From Prorocentrum cordatum (Eukaryota; Sar; Dinophyceae; Prorocentrales; Prorocentraceae), in assembly GCA_963575745.1 (NCBI GenBank), contig CAUYUJ010022059.1, forward strand, positions 486,323 through 550,322: a DNA stretch of 64,000 nucleotides, read 5' to 3'. Under the pieces are notes generated by a model, which was not told the DNA's origin, did not search any database, and saw nothing but the letters and a program-made list of their open reading frames with translations. How positions within the stretch are numbered: the first letter of the stretch is position 1; every line of letters starts with the position of its first letter. A program made the position numbers and the translations under genes. Below are positions 39,823 to 50,505 of this stretch, piece by piece.

Positions 39823-40522
39823 ATGGCCGTTGGCGGCGCGGGCGGAGGCTCAGGAGGCGCTCCGAAGGCGGCAAGCGCAGGCAGCTTGGCCAAGTTCGGA
39901 GCGTTTGTGGTGCCGAAGTCGAAGTCGGCAGCGGCGGCAGGCCCCAAGGCGCCGTCGTCTTTGCCGCCGTCGAAGGGGTCGGAGCAGCAGCTGAAGATCG
40001 GGACTGAGCATGCAGGGGCGCCCTCAGTCCAGGACACAGCTAAGCCCGCAGGGCCGCCGCCACAGCAGCAGCCTCCCGAGGGGGCCGAGCAGCCTGCAGA
40101 GGTGCCTGGAAAGGCGCCGCCCGCGAAGCCTGCCAAGGCGCCGCCCACGGCGCCGCCCGCGCTGCCTCAGGAGGCAGAGGGTGCGCCGCCACAGGCGCAG
40201 AAACACGAGGAGGCGCCGACGCAGACGCAGCATCAGCCCAAACTCCAAGCACAGCAGGTGACCCTGCAGAAGGCGCCCGCCACAGTGGAAGGTCCGTTCT
40301 TGGAGCCGCAGGTGGAGCCCTCGGGACTCGCGCAGCAGGCACCAGCCACAGAGGGAGGTGGGGCACCACTGGCACCACCCCCGAGCGATGTGCAGGCAGC
40401 CGCGCCGACGCCGACTGTTGCCGCAGGCACGCCTTTTGGGGCAGCAGCCGATGGCCAGGCGAGTACGCCTTTGGGGGCGCCAGGCACGCCGTTGATCACG
40501 GGCGGTCTGGAGGGCGGCGCAG
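39823..40522 (+). CDS. gene D, exon 1 (Ala/Pro/Gln-rich)
   Basis: ATG in good context (GCAGCCATGG). Low-complexity N-terminus: MAVGGAGGGSGGAPKAASAG, SLAKFGAFVVPKSKSAAAAG, then Pro/Gln/Ala-rich sequence (KAPPAKPAKAPPTAPPALPQ). Ends at a GCAGGC donor in phase 1, which fits the next exon exactly (Gly across the junction, then ADVFEVLDGL). Probably disordered. Confidence 0.65.
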
Positions 40523-40895
40523 GCAGGCTGGGTTAAGGGGGCATTACTCTGGGTTCGTTTTCTTTCCTCTCCACTTTCGATCTCGGCCTTCTCCACCTCC
40601 TCCTCATCCTCCTGCTCCTCCCCTGCTCGCGAACCTCGTGTCCTCCTCCCCCTCCTTCTTGTCTGCTCTCCTTCTCCGTCTCCTTCTCTTCCTGCCCCCC
40701 CTTTCCCCGCAGCCGCGGCTGCCGCCCCAGCGAGCCCCGAGGAGAGCCCGGGACAGGCCCATCAGGGGCCCGAGAGGGGCCTCTTGGGGCCAAGTTTTCA
40801 TCCCGTTCGGACCCTCGTGGGGCCCACCCAAACCTCCTGGGCCCCCCCCGCCACCTTGCTGTTGGTCCATATGATATTTTTGAACCCCCGCCTAG
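40523..40895 (+). other. gene D intron 1
   Basis: GC donor, acceptor CGCCTAG. CT-rich 5' part and GGGCCC/TCTTGGGGCC 3' part resembling the satellite at 48.9-53.4 kb. A CCCCGCAG at 40710 could define an extra small exon (AAAAPASPEESPGQ). Confidence 0.5.
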
Positions 40896-42520
40896 GCGCA
40901 GACGTGTTCGAGGTCCTCGACGGCCTCGACCCAGAGATGTCGCCCCGCGGCGCGTTGGAGTTCGAATGCACCAAGTGCAAGCAGGTACTGTCAACGACCC
41001 TACTCTGTGCGAAGTGCAAGAAGCCTGGCAACAAGTCTGCTAAGGCTTGCAACTCGTGCAACTCGTCTTACGGTAAGCTGTCGAGACGGTGGTCGAAGAA
41101 CCCAAATTTGAAATCTTGGTGGGATGCTAAGACTGAGGATCAACAGACCCAGTGGTGCCTTGATTGTTTCGAGAGCAACGCTGGCGTAGAGGCTGGTGGG
41201 GAGCTCAAGATTGAGGTCGAGGTGGTGGAGAAAACCTCGGACGAGAGGAGGAAGCTCTACATGTGGGAACCATGGGCGCAGTACAAGAAGGAGCTCTTCA
41301 TGGAGGGATTCAGCACTCAGCAGGCCCAGTTGATGGAGTGGAGGAAGAGACTCCAGGACCCAGCGTACAAGAAGTGGTTCACAGAGGGCGAGTGGCACAT
41401 CGGCGAGTACAGTGGCATTCAGGATAGTAACGCGAACGTCAGGGAAATCATCAACCGCCAGCGCAAGAAGATCTCTGCCGATAGCTTCGAGGACCAAGAG
41501 GATGGCCAGAACAGGGTCGACCAGATGCACGATGACTACAGCCGTCTCGCGAGCTCCTTGTCCGCGGGGTGGGCTTCAGGGCGCGGCGTGGGCTCGGGCC
41601 AGCCTGCGGGCAGCGATGGAGTTGAGGCCTCGAACATTCCCGATGCATGGGTCAAAGGTTCAGTGGACGCCGACTGGGCGAATGCGCCTCTTCCTGATAT
41701 GGTCGGCGCAGCAGCGGCCGAGCTCGCCGAGGCGCGCGAGGCGGAGAGGGAGAGGGAGATGCAAGAGGACATGGCGGCGGATAGCTTCCCTGCGGCGAAG
41801 AAGGAAGTGGACATCAGCAGTGCCAAGCTCGACCTGAAAAATTTCGTGGAGAAGTCGAAGAGCAAGCTTTCCCAAATGATATCGACCTTGTCGTTGGAAA
41901 CCCAGGGGGCCATTCAGACGATCAAAGAGCGCCTCTTCCCCCAGAATGCGCCGATGGATGAGCCGTTCCCAGGCCTGGTTTCGGATTGGGAGACCCAGTT
42001 AGCAGCCTTGAAGGAGGAAGAGAACAAGTACTTGAAAGAGCATGACAGTATACTTGCGAAGTGCTTGGCGGCCGAGAAGGGATTCAATTTCGCAGAAGAG
42101 AAGATGAAAGTTAGATCCTTGGGCAATACGTTTGCTCGTCAGGGCGGCGCTTACAAGAAGGCTAAGAAGTCTTGCTCGTCATTGCAATCAGCCTTCAACA
42201 AGCGTTGCTCCGCGTCTTCAGGTGGCGCTGCGGCGAAGAAGATGAAGTTGGCCGCGGACTCTCAGGCGTCGGGCGCTGCCCCAGCTGTCCAGCTCGACGA
42301 GGCGCACATCAGCGCAGTGACGATATTGTTCTCGAACGTGCTCAACAACGACTTGAATTGCGAGAGTGACCTCAAGAGGGCGGCGCCTGGCGTCTTCGTC
42401 ATCCAGAGGGGGACCGAGATGTTGCGTGACCTGCAGCAGGAGAAGTCCTACGCTGAGTGCCGCAAGTGCTGCGAGCAGGTGGCCAAGGACATGCAGGGGA
42501 AGCCGTATTGGACTTTGAAG
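40896..42520 (+). CDS. gene D, exon 2: Cys-x2-Cys cluster and coiled coils
   Basis: Opens ADVFEVLDGLDPEMSPRGAL, then a four-pair Cys cluster: CTKC, CAKC, CNSC and WCLDC (about 40969-41170), compatible with zinc binding. It continues with a basic/acidic helical region (MWEPWAQYKKELFMEGFSTQ; MEWRKRLQDPAYKKWFTEGE), an Ala/Glu coiled coil (AAAAELAEAREAERERE), further helices (LKEEENKYLKEHDSILAKC) and a C-terminal domain with AECRKCCEQVAKDMQGKPYW. Ends at a GC donor in phase 0. Looks like a host-type, well-conserved gene. Function unknown. Confidence 0.75.
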
Positions 42521-42562
42521 GCACCGAGGGTGGGTCGTTCTAAACATCAGGCTATCGCTGCG

Positions 42563-42730
42563 GCGCCGCGCACATTCGTCATCAGATTTTTCAGCATTAA
42601 ATGGGGTCGAGGGCGGTTCCTTTTCAAAATGGGGCTCTCGCCGAAGCGCCGCGCACATTCGTTTTCACAATGTTGCAACAGTTGCATGGATGGAGGTCGG
42701 CTCCTTTTCAGAATGTGGCTCTCGCCTTAG
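42563..42730 (+). repeat. 83-bp tandem duplication in gene D intron 2
   Basis: GCGCCGCGCACATTCGTC begins at 42563 and again, as GCGCCGCGCACATTCGTT, at 42646. Each copy ends in CTTTTCA-AATG-GGCTCTCGCC-like text. Two imperfect copies. Confidence 0.7.
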
Positions 42731-42744
42731 CCTCTTCCTTCTTC

Positions 42745-43125
42745 GTCGACTCGTCCTCCTCCTCCTCCTCCTCCTCCTCCTCCTCCTCCTCCTCCTCCCC
42801 CCCTGTCCTCCTCTTCCTCCTCGCCCTCCTCGCCTTCTTCCCCGCGCTTGCCCTGCCTCCCTTTCTCCCCCTCCTCGTATCATTCCTCTCCCCTCCTCGC
42901 CTCCGATTGGTCCTACTCCTTCTCCCCCATCCCCCGGCCCCCTGCCCGGCCCGCGGCGGCGCCCGTCCTCGGGCCAGCCCCGGCCGCCAGCGCGGCATGG
43001 GCCCCGGCCGCCCGTGGAGCAAGTGGCGAGGGGAGGAGAGGGGGGAGGAGGGACGAGGAGGAGGGCGACGAGAGAAGAGGAGTTGGAGGAGGAGGAGAGG
43101 GGGACAGCTGCTTCGGACAGCTGCA
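42745..43125 (+). repeat. CTC then GAGGAG microsatellites of gene D intron 2
   Basis: (CTC)n at about 42752-42800, CT-rich text, then GAGGAG at about 43025-43100. The frames are low-complexity. Confidence 0.8.
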
Positions 43126-43167
43126 TTTGAACTGCCACAGGTTAGGGTCTTGTGTCAGCTCGCCTAG

Positions 43168-43776
43168 GTGCCTCAGGCGCACGTGTGCTTGAAGTTGGAC
43201 TTCCTCGCCCAGGGCGTTCGTGGCAACATGGAGCTGAGTAGCCAGCCCCCGCCAGGCATCCCGCGCAAGTTCAAGGATCTGCTGCGCAAGGACGTCCTGG
43301 GCGCGCAGGTGTACCACGCCTCGGAGCGCCACGTGTACTTCGGTGCTGCTCCGTTCGCAGCCCCCGAGATGCGTCTCATCGAGCAGGGCCAGGAGCTGAT
43401 CATGGGTGTCCGCTTCCCTGATAGCGGTTCTTCCTACACGTATATTGCTCAGTTGCTTCGCTCGCTCAACGGTGGCGAGCTCCTCGGTCTGGCGAAAGAG
43501 CCAGGCAATTTCGCCTGCGTCGCGAAGGCTGGGGACGTACTGTTTTTGCCCGCTGGTCACTTGTACTTGTCGTTTCGGCCGACCCCCGTCGTAGGCTTCA
43601 GGTGGGCGTGCTTGCCGCCGTGGGTCGGCGACTACGGTCGCATCCTCAAGCTCGTCTCGTCGATGCTGGACAGCTACCCCGCGCTGGCAGAGACGAAGAT
43701 GAAGCCGTGGCGCGAGTTCCTGGTCGAGTCGGCCTCCCCCAGCCAGAAGGGAGCCATGGGCGGAGATCAGCAGTAG
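43168..43776 (+). CDS. gene D, exon 3: cupin-like C-terminal domain
   Basis: Acceptor CGCCTAG, phase 0, in frame with exon 2. VPQAHVCLKLDFLAQGVRGN, ARHVYF-type strand region (ASERHVYFGAAPFAAPEMRL), then AKAGDVLFLPAGHLYLSFRP (about 43525-43585), where Gly-Asp-Val-Leu-Phe-Leu-Pro-x-Gly-x-x-His resembles the second conserved box of cupins/JmjC-type folds. Ends KMKPWREFLVESASPSQ and QKGAMGGDQQ, TAG. The first cupin metal box is not evident, so an enzyme role is not claimed. The three exons give about 977 residues. Confidence 0.75.
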   Translation: MPQAHVCLKLDFLAQGVRGNMELSSQPPPGIPRKFKDLLRKDVLGAQVYHASERHVYFGAAPFAAPEMRLIEQGQELIMGVRFPDSGSSYTYIAQLLRSLNGGELLGLAKEPGNFACVAKAGDVLFLPAGHLYLSFRPTPVVGFRWACLPPWVGDYGRILKLVSSMLDSYPALAETKMKPWREFLVESASPSQKGAMGGDQQ

Positions 43777-43799
43777 TCTGTGTGAGTGCACGGGCCCCC

Positions 43800-44130
43800 T
43801 CCGACGATTCGGGCGGTATCTCGCCCAACAGCTGGGGATTGGCTGGTTGGCTGGGGGAGGGGCTTAGGATGAGCACGGTGAGGGGAATTATGAGGAGGGC
43901 GAGGGCAGCGGGAACGAGGATGAGGAGGGTGAGGATGAGGAGGACGAGGACGAGGACCTCATGGGAAGGATGAGAATGAGGAGGGCGAGGACAGGTCGGA
44001 GGGGCGGAGGATGAGGAGGATGAGGGCGAGGAGGACTAGGAGGCGAGGTGGGATGGAGGGGTGGGAAGCAGCGCGAAGGAACCGAAAACGAGTTGGAATA
44101 ATTGGAAGGAGGACCAGGATGAAGAAAGAA
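43800..44130 (+). repeat. GAGGAT/GAGGA microsatellite
   Basis: Imperfect GAGGATGAGGAGG repeats from about 43865 to 44050. Frames on either strand are low-complexity. Confidence 0.75.
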
Positions 44131-44229
44131 AGGGACAGGTCGGCAACACGGCCCCGCCAATTGCAGGACATATCGGTGCACTGTGCACCGGAATTGCAGC
44201 GAATATCTTCAGATATTGCTTCGAAAAAG

Positions 44230-44500
44230 ATGGTCGTCGTCGTCGTCGTCGTCGCTCGACCCTCGATCGAGGCTCGAGGTTCGAGGCTCGAGGGAAGGTT
44301 TTCTTCGCCGATCGATCGAGGCTCGAGGCTCGAGGCAGGCCGATCGATCGAGGCTCGAGATTCGAGGGAGGCGGAGGCCGCGGCGCTTGCGAGGCAGCAG
44401 GCTGCTGTGGCTGCTGGACAGCCAGACGTCGTCGTCGTCGTCGTCGTCGTTGTTGTCGTCGTCGCTGTTGCTGTCATCGCCGTCGCCGCCGTCGTCGTCC
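44230..44500 (+). repeat. (GTC)n and ATCGAGGCTCGAGG repeats
   Basis: (GTC)n at 44230-44256 and 44428-44480. Between them GATCGATCGAGGCTCGAG recurs at about 44310 and 44340 with GGTTCGAGG variants. The CTCGAG and GATC cores are palindromic. Confidence 0.8.
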
Positions 44501-44599
44501 TCTTCATCCTCCCAGCGACCCCCCTCTCCTCCTCACTTGGCCATTGTCATTATGAGTGCACGCCCTCCGCCTTCTCCTGCGCGCCCTGATTGTTGCGAG

Positions 44600-45760
44600 G
44601 ATGTCTCGGCCGAAAGCGTGGGCTCCATTGGCTCGTTGGTGGGATTGGTGGGTTGGCTGGTGGCTGGCTGGCTGGTTGGGTGACCGTTCTCTCCTAACTT
44701 GCTTTCCTAACTTACTTCCTCCCCCCTCCCGCTTTCGCCGCTGCCGCCATCGTCGCCGCCCTGCCTTCCCTCTCGCCCACCCTTGCCTTGTATTACTAAT
44801 GGAATGCGCTCCCCGTCCGCCTGCGTTGGCCCATGGCTGGTTGGTTGGTTGGTTGGTTGGCCCGTTGATTAAGCCTTATCTTTGCTGGCGTGCCTGCTGT
44901 TTGGCTGCATAGTTGGTTGGTTGGTTGGTTGATTTGTCGGTTGGCCCTCGTTTGGCTGGCGTGACCGGGGCTTGGGTGGTCGGCGCGGCGCCGACATGCA
45001 AGAGTTTGCATTCCCAGGTGGCCGCGTCGCGTTTTTTTGGTGGCGGAGCGAGACGCCATGAAATTTGCCCCGCGCGCCTTATGCGCAAGATGGGATAGAG
45101 GCCCCTCAACGTGTGCGCGTGTTCTTTTGGGCGGGGGGGGGGGTCCTTGCCGTCTCAGATTCAGCTAATCATGCTCGCAATGCGCGCGGGGCTTGCCCGA
45201 AAGTGTTTTTGTTGCACTCTACAACGCTGGCCAAACAATTCTTTGTTTTTTTCCGCGTGTCGCGCTTGCCCGAATGCGATGGACGCGCGCTGGCGATCAC
45301 GCCGTTACTTCATTTTCAACTTATGATGATGAAATCACATGCGTTCGGTGGCCGCGGTTGGCAAACGTGAAAATTCGAGGGCCCAAAAATTCAAAAACAA
45401 ATGCTGACATCATGAGAGTCCCTCAAAATGCACATGCGCCCGGGCTCCCCTGCAAAGCAAACCATAATAACTCGGGGCACCTTATGCCAGGGTTCCTATG
45501 CCCATTGCTTGGGCGCAAAAAGTACCTTGGATGAGACTCCCCAGTGAATTCGAACTTCTTTACCTGGAGCTTGTTCTTCTGCATGCCTGAATGGTCAAGC
45601 ATTCCGCAGAGGTCCAAATCCGCTAGTGCCTGATAGGCCCAATGGCGGTTGCGAAGGCACCTTCTGGCAGTTCCCAGGGGGCGCCTCTGCCAGCTCTCAT
45701 AGCCTTCGGGCGGCCAGTCATTGAGTAAGCCCTTGGGCTCTACCCGGCCGTCCTACTCGT
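44600..45760. other. TTGG repeats, otherwise no gene seen
   Basis: GGTTGGTTGGTTGG runs at about 44835-44860 and 44912-44930, with GGCTGGCTGG near 44655. From 44950 to 45760 the sequence is ordinary in composition, without a convincing frame. A G9-10 run lies near 45133. Confidence 0.5.
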
Positions 45761-45789
45761 CGTAAGAAGTGACCGATGTGACGAACCTA

Positions 45790-46925
45790 TCAGAAAGTTG
45801 GTTGAGATGGAATGGCATGTGGCGCGTGGCGGTGGCAAGGACAGACGAGATCCCGACATTCTTTCCGGTCGCTGATGACGGCCCTCTTGAGGTCCCGTTT
45901 TTCAAGGTTTTTTTTCGTCTCGGTGCCCTTGCCTCTGTTGGTGTGGACGTTCTTCCCTTCGTCATTCTGCTCAACATTTTGAAGTGAATACCAGTGGCGA
46001 ATATCATGCTCGGTCCAGGCTTGGTCGAGCCAATATTGCATCGTGTTGGGGGGTATATAGTGGCGAGCGAGTCCCTGGTCGTCATAGCTGACGAGGCGTT
46101 GTGCGCCTCCTGCCTGGGGCGCGGCTGGACGGGGCCCCCATCTGAGGCGGGTTTCCCCGCGAGCGCTCCTTCCTCGGCGGGGTCCCTGGGGCCCTCGCGT
46201 CAGGAGGGCGAGGGCGCTGGGCGCCGATGGAGCGCGCGCGTGAGTGCCCGCGCGAGCGGCTGCGGACGCGACCGCGACGCGGCGCGCGTCGGTCCTCAGC
46301 TTCCCACTCGTCTTCGCCATCATCTGAGCGATTCGCGCGTCTCCAGACTTGGCGACTAGCTGATCGCTCGCGGCGTCTCGGAGACCGCCCATGAACCGCG
46401 AACGTGACATAATGATCTCGATGTTGTCCAAGTTCGTACTGGATGCTTTCTGGAAGGTCGCCAGCATCTCGCGGGCTTCCCCGCAAAGGGTCATCATCAC
46501 ATGGTCCCATGTTTGTCGGATTGCCAATGACGTGAGGATGGAGCATCATTTGCATGTCCTCTTCTGTCGCTGGAATTGTCTTCAGAACCCGCAGGTGCCC
46601 CCGCCATGTCCCGGTCTACGTCGGCGGGTGCGTGGAAATCCTCGGCAAACTCGATATGTGCAGGTAGCCCTGCGATGGGCATGCCTAGCCAGTCTGCCAG
46701 GTTTATCTCGCCGTGGCCAACATATATCTCCTCGAAGATATCGTCGGCGCATCTCTCGAGGGACATGCTGGCGCTTAGATGGCTGACAGCCGTGAAATTG
46801 AAACTGCAGTAGGATTGTCGGCAGGGTTGGCCAATAGCGCTTCCCAGTCGACATACTGCATGTCCGAGTCGGTCTGAGCTACATGCATTGACGGACCCCT
46901 GCCTCTCCCATCGCTTTGGGGGCAT
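45790..46925 (-). pseudogene. Copia-like element 2, Gag region after capsid (decayed)
   Basis: Minus-strand frames: MSLERCADDIFEEIYVGHGE and NLADWLGMPIAGLPAHIEFA (about 46680-46770), EMLATFQKASSTNLDNIEII (about 46400-46470), and an Arg-rich basic segment (RVRSRSRGHSRARS). Four copies of the 14-bp palindrome are inside (46147, 46471, 46591, 46660). No protease or integrase motif was found here. Confidence 0.5.
46147..46673. repeat. dispersed 14-bp palindrome, cluster 2 (4 copies)
   Basis: GCGGGTTTCCCCGC 46147-46160, GCGGGCTTCCCCGC 46471-46484, GCAGGTGCCCCCGC 46591-46604, GCAGGTAGCCCTGC 46660-46673. Same consensus as cluster 1, again within a minus-strand Copia-like sequence. Confidence 0.85.
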
Positions 46926-47299
46926 TCACGGCGGTAGTGTCGCGTGCTGTGGGAGATGCCACCTTCCATTGTTTTACCGCTAGCACCTTTCGGGTTGCCC
47001 CGGCGCCCCCTGCCTTGTCCTGAGGCGCGCCCGCGGCCCTGTCTGCGCCCAGGAATAATTCTTCATGCTGTGGTCCAGCAAGAGATGCCAGGAACGCACC
47101 TCTGCCATGCAATCACCGTCGTTTGCCCTTACCCTTGCCTCGACCCTTGCCCTTTCCCCCAAGTGCCTGTCGGATAGTACGTCGTGCCTTGCGACTTGGT
47201 TTCTTCGTAAAACGTCTCCATCTGCGTTTATGCTTCTAATATCTTGGAAACAGCCATTGAGCTTGTTGTTTTTCCGTGAGACACGTGGGCATGTCGGAA

Positions 47300-48500
47300 T
47301 AGTCTAGGGCGGCCGCTTCGTCGTCTGATGACGCGTCAGCGTCGGTTCCGGAGTCGAAGTCGGAGTCAACGTTTTGCCCCGCTCAGCCTACAAGGGTAGT
47401 GGATTGCGCAGTGGCCGCCGTTGCCGACCGTCCCTGATATCTGGCCCGGGAGTCGCGTGACCCCGTAGCCCGTGGCCAGACCACTATTTTGGGCGAATTG
47501 CGTGGTGGTCTCCGTTGGTTGCGGATCGCCAGTCCGCACGTTTGTAGCAGGATGCCTCGCGTCGGCTTCAGCACGAGAGGTTTCGGCGCGGTGACCGCGG
47601 CTAAAAATACCACCAATATTGCCGGGGCTTCGCTCAGCAATGCGAGCATATGACCTCATTCGCTCAGGTCGAGAATCAAATGGTTCCTCGGCATCTGGTG
47701 GTTGAGTGGCTGTAGGAGTTGTTGTGCACGCGACGTCTCCACCCCTAAGGCTCCGAACAGAATAACTGTCAAGATTTGGAAGTTGGGGTTGTTGAAGCTT
47801 GCCGTTTTAGCCTCGCGGGCCATCTCCAAGCGCGCCAATGTCCGGTCGATCCTTTTTCCCGCATGGACTCGAAAGTCGAAGAGAGCCGTTCCCGAGTTAA
47901 GTCGGCGTTCTTCCTCTAATTTCTCAAATTTGGTGCCAAGGAGGAACATGATGTAGGTGGCACCATCTGTATGCCGGCCACCAATGTTGACGCCAACGTT
48001 GATAACTGCTGGGGGGGGGGGGCTCTCATGGCTACGGTCCGTGCGAGGCCTCCCAGACCACGCTGTAGTGCTGCAGCCTGTTCGGAGGGCGTCATAGCGC
48101 CCGTGGTCACGTTGATCCAGGCATGTACTTCTCGAACAAATTCACGGAAAGGTATTTGACCGGCGGGGCCCCAGCGGGGGCCGGTTGTTTTTGCGTCGTC
48201 TCCGCCACGCATGTGTCCCACACCACGCCCGATAGTAACCCGCATGAGACCAGAGATAGTAATGCCAATCCAATGGCCAGGTAGGTCGTGGTCGGATGTT
48301 GGTGGCTGAGGTTTTTGGTGTTTTGTTGTAAGCTTGCGTGGGGGGTGTATGCGGCGCAATATCATATCGCATGTTGCCATGCATGGTATCTTCGAAAAAG
48401 TTTCCAATTCGAGTAGCTGGGTGGACTTCAGGAGTGTAGTAGCGCAGGGATGTAGGACTCGAGTAACAGGCCTCCGCAAGAACAGAGGTATCGCTGCAAG
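47300..48500 (-). pseudogene. Copia-like element 2, Gag (capsid-like) region
   Basis: Retrotransposon Gag remnant. First frame (about 48000-48180): GQIPFREFVREVHAWINVTT and EQAAALQRGLGGLARTVAMR. After a frame change near 47940: MFLLGTKFEKLEEERRLNSG, LFDFRVHAGKRIDRTLARLE, MAREAK and a helical end. The W/F-rich first helix and the 'RF..L..E.RL....L..F....G..ID..L.R.E' pattern are typical of Gag in dinoflagellate Copia-like elements. Broken by at least one frameshift; the downstream part (SPGNIGGIFSRGHRAE) is weak. Confidence 0.65.
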
Positions 48501-48940
48501 TGTTCTTGCGGTTGTGCGTAGTTATGTACATTCCTCCGCGCAGACCCACTGCGCCCTGATGTTCCACCATGTCAGTAGTCCGCCAGGTAATGCCGTGGAT
48601 GGTGAGGACTAGAGCAAGGGCTGACCACCATAGGCCAGCTCCGCTACCAAGTTTGAAGGGGGCGGGGGGGGCCGTCCAGAAGCTTCGCCTTAGGCGAAAC
48701 GCAGCTCCAACTCTGTTGTATCGTAGCAACGATAGTCCCAGTCGGAGGAGGTCGTCGCGGGAACGACGGACCATCTGAAGCGAAGGATGTTTTTCGGTCT
48801 CGATGGCAAGTAGTATGCCTCGCAATGAGGCGCACTCATATGTTTGCGGCCGGCCGATTGAACACAAACGGCCGCGGACAAACGCTCGCTATCTTTCGCC
48901 CTTGTCCTAGTTCACTTTGGAATGATCTTGGGGTCCTCTT
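48501..48940. other. no confident gene
   Basis: Flank between the Gag remnant and the satellite. A short minus-strand frame (HKR-type basic text) is not convincing. G10 at 48011-48020 and G-rich text near 48660 are the only notable features. Confidence 0.4.
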
Positions 48941-50460
48941 GGGCCGTCTAGAGCCGTCGGAATGCCGAAAAGAAGCACATGCCTAAATCTTTCACAACTT
49001 CTTAGAAAAATTGATGATTTTTGCCTCTTCGGGCCCTCCTGGGGGACCTCTTGGAAGCCTCTTGGGCCGTCTTGGAGGCATTTTGGGGGCCTCTTGGGCC
49101 GTCTTAGGCCATCCGGGAGCCATCTCAGGCCGTCTTGGGTGCATCTTGGGCCGTGTTGGAGGCACCTTGGGGCCATTTTAGCCGTTTTGGGGGCCATCTT
49201 GGGCGTCTTGGAGGTCTCTTGGGCCGTCTTGGGGCCCGTCATTGAGGCCATCTTGGAGGCCTCGTGGGCGATCTTGGGGCGATCTTGGGGGCCTTTTGGG
49301 TCGTCTGATGCCGTCGGAAGCCGTTTGGGGGGCCTCTCTGGGCCGATTTGGGGCCCTCTTGGAATGCTCCAGGGCCGTCTTGGAGGCCATCTTGGGCGTC
49401 CTAAAGGCCTCCTGGGCTGTCTTGGGGGCGTCTTAGGGCTGTCTTGGGGGCCTCTTGGGCCGTTCTGGGGCCATCCTGGAGGCCTCTTGGGCGATCTTTG
49501 GGGGCTCTTGGGCTGTCTCGGGCCGTCGGAAGGCCGAAAAGAAGCAAATGCCAACAATCCTTCAACAACCTCAGGGAAAGACGTGTTGTTAGCCTCTTCT
49601 GGCCTTCCTGGAGGCCCTCTTTGGGGCCTCTTGGGCCGTCTTGGGCCAGCTTCGAGCCAACTTCGGCCATCTTGGCGGGTTCCTGGCACGTCTGACGCCG
49701 TCGGGAGCCGTCTTGGCGGCCTCTCTGAACCGACTTGGGGCCCTCTTGGGGCGCTTCGGGGCCGTCTTGTAGGCCATCTTGGGCGTCTTGGAGGCCTCTT
49801 GGCCCGTCTTGGGGTCCTCTTGGGCCGTCTTGGGGGCCTCTTGGGCCGTCATGGGGCCATCTTGGAGGCCTCGTGGGCGATCTTGGGGCGATCTTGGGGG
49901 CCTTTTGGGTCGTCTTGAGCCGTCGGAAGGCCGAAAAGAAGCAAATGTCAAAATCTGTAAAAACCCGCAGGAAAATCAATAAGTTTGGCATCTTCGGCTC
50001 CTTCTGGAGGACCTCTTGGAGGTCTTTTGGGCTGTCTTGGAGGCTTCTTGAGCGAACTTGGAGGTATCTTGGACTCCCTTAGGCCGTCTGGGAGGCCGTC
50101 TTGGACCATCTTGGGCGGACTTGGAGGCCATCTTGGACCATCTTGGAGGGCATCTTGGGCCAACGTGGCCATCTTGGAGGCCATCTTGAGCCGTCTTGGA
50201 GACTTTTTTGCGGGACTGAGGTCCCAGAGGTCCTTCCCGGGACCCCGGCGGGACGCGCCAGAGCCCCAGGGGGAGTGTTTTTTGGGAAAAGAACCTAAAC
50301 CAAAACCAAAACATGATTTGGCATGCCGGGCACCCTTGTGGCAAGCCAACAGGGGGCGGCGGATATCAAAGACGCCTACGACGAATCACCGCCGCTCCCT
50401 GCCTTTTTGGAAGCGCCTATGTGGCCGAACGTTGAGGCCAGACCTGCCAAGCCATCGGAC

Positions 50461-50505
50461 CATGTGTTCCCCGAATCCGTTTGGAAAGCCTTCGGGGAAC
50501 ACGTG
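50461..50505. repeat. hairpin within the 1.53-kb unit, copy 1
   Basis: CATGTGTTCCCCGAA (50461-50475) pairs with TTCGGGGAACACGTG (50491-50505), one mismatch, 15-nt loop. Sits in a non-satellite segment of the unit (about 50221-50540). Confidence 0.85.
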
